Source of the DNA: Capillidium heterosporum
Taxonomy: Eukaryota; Entomophthoromycota; Entomophthoromycetes; Entomophthorales; Capillidiaceae
Length of the DNA: 64,000 bases
Assembly (NCBI GenBank): GCA_016630905.1
Contig: WBMQ01000003.1
Location: 868,001 to 932,000 of the forward strand
Reading direction: 5' to 3'
Shown here: piece after piece, positions 23,035-35,402 of the stretch
Numbering within the stretch: position 1 is the first letter of the stretch
Layout of the letters: every line of letters begins with the position of its first letter
Notes under the pieces: generated by a model
The model's input: only the letters and a program-made list of their open reading frames with translations
What the model was told of the DNA's origin: nothing
Databases searched by the model: none
Position numbers and translations under genes: made by a program

Positions 23035-24057
23035 TATAAAGCTAATTTTAATTCACAATTTGCAATGTCTAGGGGGTGTAGTTTGAATCTTTTGTCTGGT
23101 TCTTGTGATGCTAAAGTCGTAATTAAAAGTAGAGTTTTGGATGTTGATGGTAATTTGGCGCTGGAGTAGGTAAGTTAAAATTTACAGACAGAATGCCTTT
23201 TATTCTTTTTTGCTTCCGATTGTGATTGTTATCAATTTCTTTAGACTTATTCTTTAATATAAGCAGTTATTTGTTGATCGTTATGGAGCTTATCTAAATA
23301 CGCTTGATAAACTTTGAAGGTGAAGTTTTGGGTTACTGGAAGGAATATTTGATTCCATCATCCGCTTTTGACTTCTGATGTAGGTTGAAAACCCCAAACT
23401 TATGATTTTAACTTATAGTAAATTAAACATTAGTACTTCCCTACAAACTCTGTCGATCACCAAACCAACAAGGTTGATGGTTAGTTAGATATATACAAAA
23501 CTTTGTACTATAAGTTGCGATCAACGTTACATCAGCTATAGCTGAGGTAATAGCTGATTTTTAAATAAGCTTTGAATATAAGCAGTGGAATATAACCCTA
23601 TTCATAAACCTTTATGGCCAATACGCTATACTGTAGGTTTTCAAAGGTAGAGATAGTCTCCTACCAATTTGAACACTCTTCATATTAAGCTTTAACAAAG
23701 CCAAAGGAAGCGATTGTTGAAATTGGATGATAAACTTTAGAAAGTATAAAGTTGCTCTAAAACTAAAGCCTACATTATATAACACATAAAATGGAAAAAC
23801 TAACTTTAAAGTAGATGTAGTACAGTAAATCCTCTAAATAAACAAATCTAACTTGAAAGTTAAATATATGCTATATTAAAAGACAATTATATTTACAAAA
23901 ATTTATGGATTAACCGGATCGAAATTGAATGCTGGAGAAATGGATCTCAAGTAACCAGTTTACGACATATGTTCTAGTGATGCTGCAAATACGTTAACTT
24001 GAGAATCGATCCTGAAGTTCTAAACTTTTACTTATCATTTAGGGTGGAGCACCAATC
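23035..24057. other. Spacer between convergent genes
   Basis: AT-rich. One short ATG frame at 23065 (about 34 codons, beginning MSRGCSLNLLSGSCDAKVV) has plausible composition and is followed by a good donor, but no partner exon was found. No other feature. Confidence 0.4.
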
Positions 24058-25593
24058 TCAACCGTCAAAATTCTTAAACCAGTCATCCAAGGTCTGGCTC
24101 TGCAGTGCCTTGGGATCTAATGGGATGGGTGCTTCGACGACCGACTTGATCAACTCGTACGGGTTAAACTCGTAGCTATCGTCTTTGTCGTCCGATTGTT
24201 CAGGTTGAAGAGGAAGAATTTGGGGCACATCAATCGGGTTGGACTTGTCGATCGCTGCTTCGAAAGCTGCCATGAGGTCATCAACCGTGTCACTTAAATT
24301 CAGGTTGTCAAAGTTGGGTGGGTCAGCTAATTCAAGCTCAGGTAGCCGGTGCAAGGTGGCGCCGATAGTAGTATCGTCAAGCTCCTTGATAAGACACGTA
24401 TCCGTATTGTGGACGGTGTTGGGTACTTGAATTTCTGCGTTAGGTTTACTTGGCTGGGTAGGGAGTTGAAACAGCTGACCGATCTCGGTATCCAGTAAAG
24501 TGCCAGATTTTTCTTCTTTCTCGGTTTCAAAAACAGGCCAAGGAAAATCGTTGAACTGTAAAAATTGTTCGAGATCGGGAGGTTGCTCCAAAGTTGTAAC
24601 AAAGTTTTTGTCGGCAGGACTGGTATATATCAATGACTGAATTAGTGGCTTTGGGGTGGGTAGGTCATAGCCAAAGCTATTGGTGCCAATTCCAAATTGA
24701 TTGTCGTAGCCAAAATTAGGACTGAAGCTTGGTTCTAAGAAATTGAATTCGGTTTCTTGGGAAACTTGCTTTGGTGATATCTTTACCTTTTTAAATCTAG
24801 GTGATAGTAATGCTTGAGGTTGAGATGGTGAATAATAATTGGTGGTAAATGGATCCTCTGAGCCAAGCTCTTCAATAGAATAATGATCGCAAGCATCCAA
24901 AAGTTCGTTACTTTCTATAAGCTGCGATTCTTCCTCCTTGCCCTGCTTACGTTTAAGGTAGGAGGTAGTGTCGGGTTCGGGTAACAATTCGTACTCGGGT
25001 AGCTCGTACTCTACGAATTCAGGCAATGTCAAATCGTAGTTGATTACCTTCTGCTGCACTGAGTTTATAAAATCGAGGCTTAGCTTAACATTTTCGTTGT
25101 TGGGAATCTTTATGAATTTTGATCCTGGCTTTACTTTCTCCACCTTACGTTTCAGCCTTACTACCAATTTACTAAATTTGGGATGGTTGAAAGGAAACTT
25201 GCACTATATTGGGAGATTAGTAAAATATATAGATAAGTAAAAATCACCTTAATATCGATGCAGCATACTAGTCTACAATTGAAATTTATCCACAGGACTT
25301 CAACTTTACCTTTACAGACCGGACATTTGATACCTTTTTCACTCCTTTTGGGCTCTTGGGCTTGGATCATACCTTTGTCCAACAATGATAAAAGTTTCCA
25401 AAAATTTTGTAAACCTGCTTGTAAGTTCCAAACCTCCCAACCCAATTGGCCGATAGTCACAAATTGGTAGGGCACCAAATAAAGTAAAAGTCTCAATAAA
25501 TCCACCGACAAGAATTCATATTTAACACTCGATACATTTCAAAGCTCCAACCTTACACAGTAAATAAGTTGGCTTCAACGCAAGCTTCGCCAT
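24058..25593 (-). CDS. Orphan zinc-ribbon protein with long acidic, disordered tail
   Basis: Two secure exons on the minus strand (about 25511-25248 and 25203-24058; 44-nt intron), about 470 residues. Near residue 65-100 lies a C-x2-C motif (KCPVCKGK) followed by C-x4-C-x5-C around the splice junction and F-P-F (CKFPF); the spacing recalls the N-terminal zinc element of USPL1-type proteins (CPxC ... C ... CxYPL). The remaining 360 residues are low-complexity, rich in Glu/Asp/Pro/Ser, likely disordered, ending DDWFKNFDG. The start is uncertain: the first frame has no ATG, and a frame beginning MAKLALKPTYLL at 25593 could join through a very short intron. Function unknown; a nuclear or SUMO-related role is only a guess from the zinc element. 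Confidence 0.65.
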
Positions 25594-25609
25594 TTAGAAT
25601 TGATCCGAC

Positions 25610-28600
25610 ATGAGTTATCGTCCTCAAGATAATGGTAGCAACAACAGTATCAGAAGTAGTTTATTGTCGAGAAGTACAAGCAGTCAAAACCAATTTATAT
25701 CTAATACAAACATCTCCAATGGTACGAACTAATTCACCTTTTTATTATAAATTGTTTTTCAAATTTAATTTATGTAAATCTTATACCAACCATATATTAT
25801 TAATGTAGGTACTGACAGCATTTACGACAGCCAGACATCACCACAATTGCATCGTAGCCTCAGTACCAGTAGCCAACTTGTCAACATCGAGTTCGGCCGT
25901 ATCAAAATTCTAAAAAAGCTAGGGGAAGGTGGTTTTGGAATAGTGTACAAGGTAAAGTATGAGGGGTTTGTTTTTGCTTTGAAACAATTAAAGCTACCAG
26001 GTGATGATCCTCATACAAAGGAAAGAGTGTTCAAAGCAGTCGAAGGATTACGCCGCGAAGCCGAGGCTCTACAGTCATTAGGTAATCAATAATGACATCA
26101 ATGTTTAATTTGAATAGGGACATCTGAAAATATAATACAGTTTATTGGAACCTGTCAAGATGACTTGGATAGGATGTGTCTGCTTATGGAGTTTATCAAC
26201 GGTATGGATCTGACTAAACTAATTAAGACCAAGTTGGCATCTTTGGAATGGGATATAAGGCGACGTATATCCAGAGATATAGCAAATGGGCTACGTTTCA
26301 TCCACAGCCACAACATCCTTCACCGAGATATAAAGCCGGACAATGTGCTTATAGAGATGGAGGACGAGGAACTAATTGCTGTAAAGATTGCTGACTTTGG
26401 AATTTGCCGTCTAGAGGAGCATCTTAAAGGGCTTAATCCCACCACCTTCATGGGGGTTGGTTCGTTATACTGGATGGCACCCGAAATAATGATATCTAGA
26501 TTTGCCCAACCTACTCGCAAAACTGACGTGTATGCTCTGGGTGTGGTAATGGGAGAATTGGCTAGCCTTAAACCGCCGTTTAGTTCCGATTACGATATGA
26601 ACATCATCGCCCTCAAGAAATCTAAAGGTATAATCGATCCTATCCCGCCAGAAACTCCCAATTACTTTAAACAGCTACTGATGAGGTGTCAAAACCCCGA
26701 TCCTGAAGTGAGACCTGACACCGATATCATCATCGAAGTCCTTGAGGCACGAAAGATTAGTGACAGTAAGCATTTGTATTTTTGCCCAACTCAAATTTTG
26801 TACTAGATGAAGAGACGTCAAACTTGGATACAACTGAGGCCAAAGTGGTAACTGAATCAATGAGCTTGACAGCATTGGGCTTTGACCAGCGAAACTTGAC
26901 ATTCAATGGATTGACTGATGCATTGGATTCTCTACAGCTAACGGAAACGGATGAGTACAGTTCGACTACTGAGGCAACAACCCCTTCATCCGGACGAACT
27001 AGATTTCTCAATTTGCTCAATCTGGTAAACACCAATGGGACTAGTTTTGAAGTTGCTACTGAGATTGCCGAACTGACTGGAGTCAACCCAATCCATGATT
27101 ATCCCAGCTTCTGTCAGGTGGTCGGATCTATGTTTTTGTCTGGTAGCGGAGTCAAAATCAACATTGACAGAGCACTGGAATACTTTGAGAAGGCAGCTAA
27201 AGCTGGGCACCCTAAAGCTTTGACCCAGCTTGGACTTATCTTTAAAAAGGGTAGAGACCATATCCAGCCTGATCTGGCTAAGGCTTTTGACTACTTCTAC
27301 CAAGGCTCGATCTCAGAAGACCCAACTGCTACCGTCTACCTTGGTGAAATGTACTACTACGGTCTTGGCTGCGACAAAGACGATGCTGCCTCATTGAAAT
27401 CGCTTACAAAGCCCAATATTGGCAACAGTTTTACCCCAGTGTCCCTTTTAATCCTAGGTTTACTGTACAGCAATACTAATTCCGAAACCAAGGACTATCA
27501 TCTCGCGCTGGATTACTTTTCTAGAAGTTCAGCCCTCGGAAATTCTGATGCCGATTACCAACTTGCCAATCTCTACATGAAGAAGCATTTAGACGACGAT
27601 TACGGCATCAACGCTTTTAAATGGGCTTCTAAAGGTGCAAGTAAAGGCCATATTCAATGCACCATACTTCTAGGCCAATTTTACCAACAGGGCCAAGGTG
27701 TCGAAAAGGACTTGAAAAGAGGATTTGAATTGTTTGAAAAGGTGTCCAAGCGCGACTCCCCGCTAGGTCAACTCCACCTCGGACACTGCTACCAGCGTGG
27801 ACTCGGTGTAGCCAAGAATCCAGAGTTAGGCTTCCATCAGTATATGTTGGCTGCTGAGGGCGATTGCTTGGAAGCATTACACAACGCAGCTCTATGTTAC
27901 CGAGATGGTAGGGGTGTTGAAGCATCAAACGACAAGGCTCACAAGCTGTTGGTTAAAGCAGGTCTCGAGGGTTACCTCGAATCTCAGTATCTATTAGGTT
28001 TGGCCTATATATCCGGAAACGGAGTTACCCCCGATATTAACGAAGCCGTCGACTGGTTTAAGTTAGCTGCCAAGCAGAAGCATCTCGAAGCACAATTTCA
28101 ACTTGCTTCGATATACGCAACCCCTCAGACTTCCCATTTCAGCTTATTTAAAGCCATCGATTTAGCTTCCGAAGCTGCTAAAGGTGGTCTAGTTACAGCC
28201 CAGGTATTCCTTGGTGAGCTGTTATACGACTCAGAGCTAACTGAACCAGACTATGAAGCCGCCTTCCAGTGGTTCATATATGCTGCTATAAATGGGGACG
28301 CCAACAGTGTCACTAAAGTTAGTGAGATCCTGGATATCTTGATCACCAAGTTTGATGACCCCAACCTGACGTTCCCCTTCAAGGAACTGGCAGCCACCCA
28401 CGGGATCCCCAAAGGTCAATTTCTACTGGGTCTCGCTTACTACAAGGGCTTGGGCAAGGATGTCGATTTCAAACTAGCCATACATTGGTTCGAGAAAGCG
28501 GCTGCCAACCAGTTCTCGGATGCGTTAGTCTACCTGGGCATCATGTTTCACTATGGGCACGGCCTCCCCAACGACCATAGCGCAGCCTTCGTAAAGTTTC

Positions 28601-30357
28601 AAAAGGCCCACGATCTGGCCAACATCGACGCTAACTACTGGCTAGGACTTAGCTATTTGAAAGGACTAGGAGTGGCCTCCGACTTGGAAACGGCTTTGAA
28701 CCTGATCGAGGTGGCGGCGGCTAACGGGGTTGCCCAAGCACAGGTGGAGTTGGGCGTGTTCTACAAAGGAAACTTAGAAGATCAGTCTAATCTACAAGCC
28801 TTCAGCTGGTTCAAGTTAGCTGCCGATCAAGACGACTTAGATGGACTGTACCATTTGGGTGATATGTATTACAACGGGTTAGCATGCAAGCAAAACCACA
28901 CACTAGCTTTTACATACTTCAGTCGTGCCGCTGAAGCTGGCCACAAACTAGCCCAGGCCAATTTGGGATTTATGTACTTCAACGGGTTCGGTTGCTCTTT
29001 CGACCCCGACCTCGCTTTCAAATGGTTCCTGAAAGGCAGCGACGGTGGATCGCCAATTCTAAAGCACAACCTAGCCGGCTGTTATCGTGATGGTATTGGT
29101 ACTGAACATGATATCGAATTGGCTCTGGTCTGGTTCAAGCAAGCCGCTGAAGAGGATAATTATGGCCCATCACAGTTGGAACTTGCCAAACTGTTTTATG
29201 AAGGTACTTCGGTTTCCAAAGACTACGGCCAATCCTTCTACTACTTTATGATGGCAGCCGAGAACTTGATCGCCGAAGCTCAGTACTACCTCTCACTGCA
29301 TTATGAGTCTGGATTAGGCACTGTCGAAGACCTAGATCTTGCTATCGAGTGGTTGACCAAGGCATCTGAATACCAGTATCCCGAAGCCCAGTACAACTTG
29401 GCCTGCCTGTACCTGGAAGGGCAGCGGGTAGCTTACGACCCAGTGGCTGCCTTTGACCTACTAGTATCTGCCAGTGGATTAGGCTATATTAAAGCTGACC
29501 TAAAACTTGGTCTGATGCTGTACCACGGCACTGGCGTCAACAAGGACCTCAACCTGGCCTTGCAGCGCATTTTGAACGCAGCCTGGACCAATGACGTTGA
29601 GGCCATGTATCAGGCCGGCATCATCTACGAGGAAGGTTTTGGGATACGGCGCATCGACTCGGCCATGGAGTGGCTCCTCAAAGCGGCTGAACTCGAGCAC
29701 TTGGAAGCGCAAAACAAGGTGGCTTTATTCTACATGGAGGGTAAGAGCGTAACCAAGGATTTGAACAAGGCCTACTACTGGTTCCTTAAAGCTGGCGAAC
29801 GAGGGAGTCCCATGGCCCAGTTCAACCTAGGACTAATAATGTTCAACGGCCAGCTCACCGAGGTAGATTTACCAGCAGCGCGACGATGGTTCGAACTGGC
29901 GGCACAACAGAACTACGCCCTGGCCGCCAACCGCTTAGGCCTCATGATGTTCAACGGCCAAGGTGGTGTCAAAGATAAAACCTTAGGTCTGCACTGGATC
30001 ATGGTAGCTTCGCAACTGGATTGTCCTCAAGCCCAGTACAATTTAGGTATGTTCTACAAGGCCGGTGATTGTGTCGACCAGGATTTTGATCAGGCGTTCA
30101 AGCACCTCAAGCTAGCGGCCGACCAAGGCCATGTTGACGCCACCTATGAGACGGGAGTTTGCCTGCTGGAGGGCATCGGTTGTGAGAAGGACCCCAAGGC
30201 GGCTATACCCTACTTCGAAGGGGCTAAGGAGAGTAAACACCCGCTGGCACACACCAAGCTGCTAGCTGCTAAGAAGCTTTCGGAATCTAGGCCACTATTC
30301 TCGACGGGGAGCTTCAAGGGGCTTTTCTCGAAAGCCAGTTTCAGTCGTGCTATGTAG
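25610..30357 (+). CDS. Protein kinase fused to about 28 Sel1-like repeats
   Basis: Four exons (25610-25721, 25809-26081, 26118-26765, 26807-30357), 1527 residues. The N-terminal Ser/Thr or dual-specificity kinase is complete: glycine loop GEGGFGIVYKV (from about 76), catalytic Lys96 (FALKQL), HRDIKPDN (197-204), DFG (221-223), MAPE and the usual C-lobe. After a Ser/Thr-rich linker, residues about 444-1495 are back-to-back 36-residue Sel1 helical repeats (A-x2-LG-x2-Y-x2-G pattern), which act as protein-binding solenoids. The introns (87, 36 and 41 nt) join kinase and repeats in one frame. Kinase-Sel1 fusions are known in expanded families of some early-diverging fungi; substrate and partners are unknown. 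Confidence 0.9.
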
Positions 30358-30844
30358 CCGAACTTTTTGATTCCATTTAATTGCGTTATTTTGGTAATAT
30401 AGTTAATAATATTAAATAGGAGGTCTTGGACCATTAAATGTGCCTTTTAGTTGATGTTGAGTATTTTATATGAAGCTTTACTTCCATCCAATTTTCAAAT
30501 AGATCCTATCCTTTGTTAAAGTTTATAAACACCAATGGCTCTTGATTAGATATAGCAACGTGCAAAGGTTTGACTGCTATATTTTTTGTATAGCTACGTG
30601 TTAATAAAGGTTGATAAGCTTAGTAGGCTAAAGTTTATTCAATATTTTAGATTGTATGAAAAGTTTTAATTTCATATACTTTGCACAATGATAATGTTCT
30701 TATGTAGATAAACCACTAATAAAAATGTGTAAAATTCAAAATTATAATCGATAAAAGCAATTAAAACTACATAGCTCGTCAATATATTTAATAGTGAGGC
30801 CCTTAAAGAAATGGCTCGCATAGATGATAATTCAGGCGTTGCGT
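30358..30844. other. Spacer between convergent genes
   Basis: Shared 3' region of the kinase and SPT16 genes. No gene or RNA seen. Confidence 0.5.
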
Positions 30845-33800
30845 TTAGCGTCTCTTTTTGACGGAGCTTCTACCGTGGTTGGATTCTTGCTCTGAGACTC
30901 GCTTCTGGGTATCACCTACAAACTAAGTTATTTAAAATACTCCTATAACCTTACCTTTGCGAGCATGCTCCTCTAACTCATCCCAATCCATACCCTCTTC
31001 CTCTTCCGAATCATCTCCAGCTTCAGAATCTTCATCTTCCTCCATGTCATCAGATGCTACTTCCGATTCGTACTCACTTTCGGTAGACTCTTCATTGAGT
31101 TCTTCAGAGTCAGGTACGTAGTCACTTACCGATTCCTCTGACATGTCCTCATCGTTGTCTTTACTATCATCCAAGAACTCCCAACCACCTTCCTCAAAGA
31201 ACGAGACCGGGTTGTCACGGATCGTCTTCATGATAACGTTCCAGTTCAGGTTGACGGTACCTTCGGTGTATACAACGTCGACTGAGTTGAGCCAATCCTT
31301 AACATCATCCAGCTTCTTCATCGGGATACTGTTGATCTGGACGGGGGTCCGGGTGAAGTCTTTGAATATAAACACCATGTCGAAGTTCTTGAGGTTGAAC
31401 TGCACACGCTCCAGATGCACCAGCTCAACTTCGGCTAGGGTGATGACCAAGAAAGGTGGATCTAGGAGATGGATGAGACACTCACCAGTAGGCATCAGGA
31501 AGACGTTGGATCGGAACGGTACACCGTTGAACCCAAGCTCTCGGAAGGGGGTTTCAACTTCAAGCGTGGTGGTCTTGGAAAGTTAGTTTGGCTTTTTCAA
31601 ATAAACTTACAGCGGTAGAAATCCTCTTGGCGAAATCGCTGAACTCTTTGTTTAGTTCGAGGATTCTTCTTCGCTCCTCCTTTTCAGCCTCGATTTCATC
31701 TTCGTCACCATAGCTACTCTGTCGACGACGGTTTCCAGTTTCATCGTACTGAGCATCCGAAGCTTCTCTGTAGAATTGAACATCCTAGTGAGCTTTAGTA
31801 TATTTTCGAGGAGATATATTTACTTTGGTTTTCTTTTTGCCAATCATAATGGGATCGATAAGGTGAATGTGAATCAAGACAATAAGTTCATTTTCACATG
31901 GATGGAAGAAAATATGCTTGATATTGGAGAACAAGAGCTCTATAGAAGAATAAATATATGATGTCGTAACGAAACATTACCAATATTAGAGGAACCTCTA
32001 GGATGTACGTAACGGAGACCATTGGCATGGATTTCAACTTCCCCAGACATGCGTTTGCCTTCTGGAGCAGGCCTCAGGTAGATATCAGTCAAGCTTGAGT
32101 CCCTCGCTAATACAAATTAGATGTGAAGTTGAAAGATAGGTACATTTTGGAATTATTTGAAGCTTGTCCTGTTGAATAATGTCAGCTTCGTTCTGTCTAT
32201 CGATTTCCCTGCGATATGTCAGAAAGATATAGCTAACGCAATTACCTCTTGGTGAATTCTTTTTTGAGATCACTGATCTTCTTGAAAGTCTCAGTTATAC
32301 GGTATGTATCTGAACTACGGAAGGTAAGGGATCGAATGAAGTGAGCGTTGGGATCGGCGAATGGCTACTAAGGTGAGATATGTATAAAAGTCTGAAAAAG
32401 TACCATATCTTCCTTTTTGGAAACACCTTGGCCGGGAGTGAGGAAGTTGAGACGGATATATATGTACTCCCCTTCTTCATTCTTACTTAGACTTTTTAAA
32501 GTTGAAATATGGAACGGAACAGCTAATCCATTGATTGGGAAAATAACTGAGAAGGCACGGCGGTCAACGAAAATCTACCAAATTTGATTAATAAGCACTT
32601 TAAGGTTGCAGCTTACGCTGAGGGAGTTTGTGTCGGTTGGGAAAGAAATCTCCTTTTTGTAACTTTCAAAGACTTTGACTTCCTGCTTCTGGGAGTTCTT
32701 TAGGGCATCACCTTCCTCTTTAAATCGGTTTAAGCCTTCGATCTTCAAGTTTTCAAAGAGTTCTCTCTGATGCTCACGTCTCTTCATTTCACTTGTTTCT
32801 TCCTAAGATACCGATCACTATAATTTCAAATTAGCTTCGATTACCTGATCTTCACTTCGAAGCTTGCTTTTTAGAATAGCTGTGGAAACCCGTGTTTGAA
32901 CTTTAGCTTGAGACTGTGCTTGAGGCTTAACAACTTCCTTAGGATCTCTGCATACTGCCTTTATGGCATCAATTTTATCTCTATCGTCCTAAATATTTTA
33001 AGAAATAGTTGTATAATGACATACTTACTTTCAAAGAAAACCTGATACTTGAAATGTCGTTAAGCTCCTCAGTTAAATTAACTGCGCCATCCTTGGTGAT
33101 GTGGATGGTATTGTTTAAGAGCAACGAGTACCTAAGAATATATTAGCATAGCAAAGAAATTCGAGGGTATACTTCTTCTGTTTAGGGTCGATGATGTTTT
33201 GTAAAGCAACGTTAAGGGAAAGAACCATATTCTCAGCAAAGACATGAGTACTCTTGGATTGTATAGACAAGATACTATCACGGAACTCTAAACCAGTCTA
33301 AAATAATTAGAGATATAATTGCTAATAGACCATACAATAAATCCAAGATTCTTTGGGAAAGAGGATGCCAGATCACTTCTTCGTTCCTTAACAAAATTAT
33401 GCGCCTTTTCATAAACTTCGGCGAATCCAGCCCCAGCTTTCAAGATGCTTAAAATATATTCCTGAAGTTGGAGCAGAAACTCAAAGTTCTTTTCTTGGCC
33501 CTATACTAAATTAGCTCGTATCCAGCACTATAAGCAAACCTCTGTTGCATCAACTAAGAATGTTCTCCCCATGTTCGAGCAATAGTTGTTATACCGCCCA
33601 CCGATAGAGCATAGGATAACACCAGGCACTAACGGCTCTTTGTTTGTAAGGGCTGATGGCTTAATATCGTATTCTCCACCACTCTGGACAATGGCATCGT
33701 AAGCCCATTCAGATATATCCAGGTCGATCTAAAATTTTAGTATTGCACATAAAAAGCCGTACCTCTTTTGGAATGTGGCCGATTGTTCTGGCTGTTTTAC

Positions 33801-34673
33801 TCATAAGGAAGTTTAAACTCAAAGCAACCACGGAGCTGTTGGTATGTTTGCGTTTTTTATCATCTAGAAGAGTGATAACCTTAGGCAAGATCCAGTTTTT
33901 CATGGTTTTGTTGTCGATTGTAGTAGCTTTACGTATATCTTCCTAATGAAAAAATTAACGTAAAATAGGGATGCTTTTTACAATCTCCTCCTCTTCCTTA
34001 ACAGCCAACAAAGTTGAAACTCCAACTGAAACATCGACAAACTCGGCATCTTTGAGATGCTCTTCTTTAAATTTGTTCCAAAGCTCGATATAAGGACCTT
34101 GTATTTTATCTTTTGAGAAGAAACCTACCCTCTGATACCGTTAGCTTTTAAAATAATATAATATACCTTTTCACTTAAATCAGAAACTGCATCCTTAATC
34201 TTTCCAAATGATGTGATTATCTCTTTTTCACCTTTTCCAAACTTGATTATCTCAACTGGGATACTCGTTTCAAGGGCAGATATGCCGGCGAAATTTTTGG
34301 CTAAAAGGTCAATAGATTGTAAAAGTGAAAAATACCTTTGGTTTCTGAGGTAATTATTATAATTTTGTCCTTCTGGATTAACAAAGATGTATTTACAAAT
34401 TCATAGCCAAAGAACCAGTGCTAATGAACTTTAGTATACATTACTATATTTTGAAGTACTTGAATGGAAGTAGTTTTGGAAAATGGGTATTGATATTGGG
34501 TTTTGCTGTTTATAACGACGATAGCTTCGGCTTGATTGAAATATCCGAGTCCAGAGATCTCGGTTTCCTAATGAAATTAGCTTCGAATTGTAGCAAATTC
34601 TTACTTTCCAATAGTCAACAAGTCGCTTGAGGCGCTCTAAGAAGCGACTCAAATCAATTTTAGTTTCAGACAT
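30845..34673 (-). CDS. SPT16: FACT histone chaperone subunit Spt16
   Basis: Twenty exons on the minus strand (first 34673-34605, last 30915-30845; nineteen introns of 34-42 nt), 1032 residues, near yeast (1035) and human (1047). With Pob3/SSRP1 it moves H2A-H2B dimers during transcription and replication. Domains in order: aminopeptidase-like N-terminus ([27 protein letters not shown]), dimerisation region ([20 protein letters not shown]), double-PH middle domain ([55 protein letters not shown]) and an acidic C-terminal tail with a basic end (VKKRR). Every exon boundary was set by frame and homology, so the model is strong though intron-dense. Confidence 0.96.
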
Positions 34674-35402
34674 TCTAGTATTGTCAATTAATAAATTGCG
34701 GTTGTTAATTACAATCTGTGTAGATCCTATAGCAGAAATATGAATTAAAGTTACCTTGACAGAACTAAAAAGTTTGTTGAATCCTTGAATGAGTGTTTAT
34801 AAACTCGTCTTTTATATCAAACAAATCAAATAACCTTGATTTGGTAAAATGTTTGAATAGTGACGGAATTTCAATGAATCCAGGAAATTCAAATGTTGAG
34901 TAAGCTAAAGCAATTGGCAAATTAAATTGCTTTATCGCGATGCATTTCTGAATGTACCCAATAGAATCATATTTTAGAGCATCAATCCAACTTTGTAGAG
35001 ATGTTGGTAGAGTCTATTGGTTCGTAAGCTGGAGTATCTAAATCTATAGTCCAAATCAAAATAAATGTGCTATAGATATCTTTCATTTATAATATAGTAA
35101 GTTTATAAACTTTAAGCTCTATTATATATATAGTTATTGAACACTACAGTCTATATATGATATACCACATGTAGCTGATAGGGGATGTTAATTATTTGAC
35201 TTAAAGTGCCTAGCTATAAAAGGTTTGGTTTACAAGAACTTTGGACAAGTTTGGTTTTTTTGCAGAAAACTGCAAGTAGTTTATGACATTTGCAATTTTG
35301 CTGATCTCATCCTCACTATAAAAAATTCACGAAACAAAGCTTCCAAAATTCATTCATTCAAACTTTGAACTTTCAGAATTTTGGGTTTATATAAGTAAGG
35401 CA
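34674..35402. other. Divergent intergenic region, SPT16 and DNMT1-like
   Basis: About 0.7 kb between the SPT16 and methyltransferase starts, which may share promoter elements. Contains a minus-strand open stretch listed separately. Confidence 0.45.
34765..35013 (-). pseudogene. Coding-like open stretch without a start
   Basis: On the minus strand about 82 codons are open after an AG acceptor-like site, reading LPTSLQSWIDALKYDSIGYI, then AIKQFNLPIALAYSTFEFPG, and ending FINTHSRIQQTF-stop. No in-frame ATG; an upstream ATG frame (MKDIYSTFILIW, from about 35089) has no GT to splice with. The composition looks coding. It may be a gene remnant or the last exon of an unseen gene. No family recognised. 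Confidence 0.3.

Noticed and set aside
26118-26806. Kinase and Sel1 repeat protein as two separate genes
   Set aside because: The kinase frame ends at a stop only inside a perfect 41-nt GT-AG intron (26766-26806) whose removal continues the frame straight into the repeat part.
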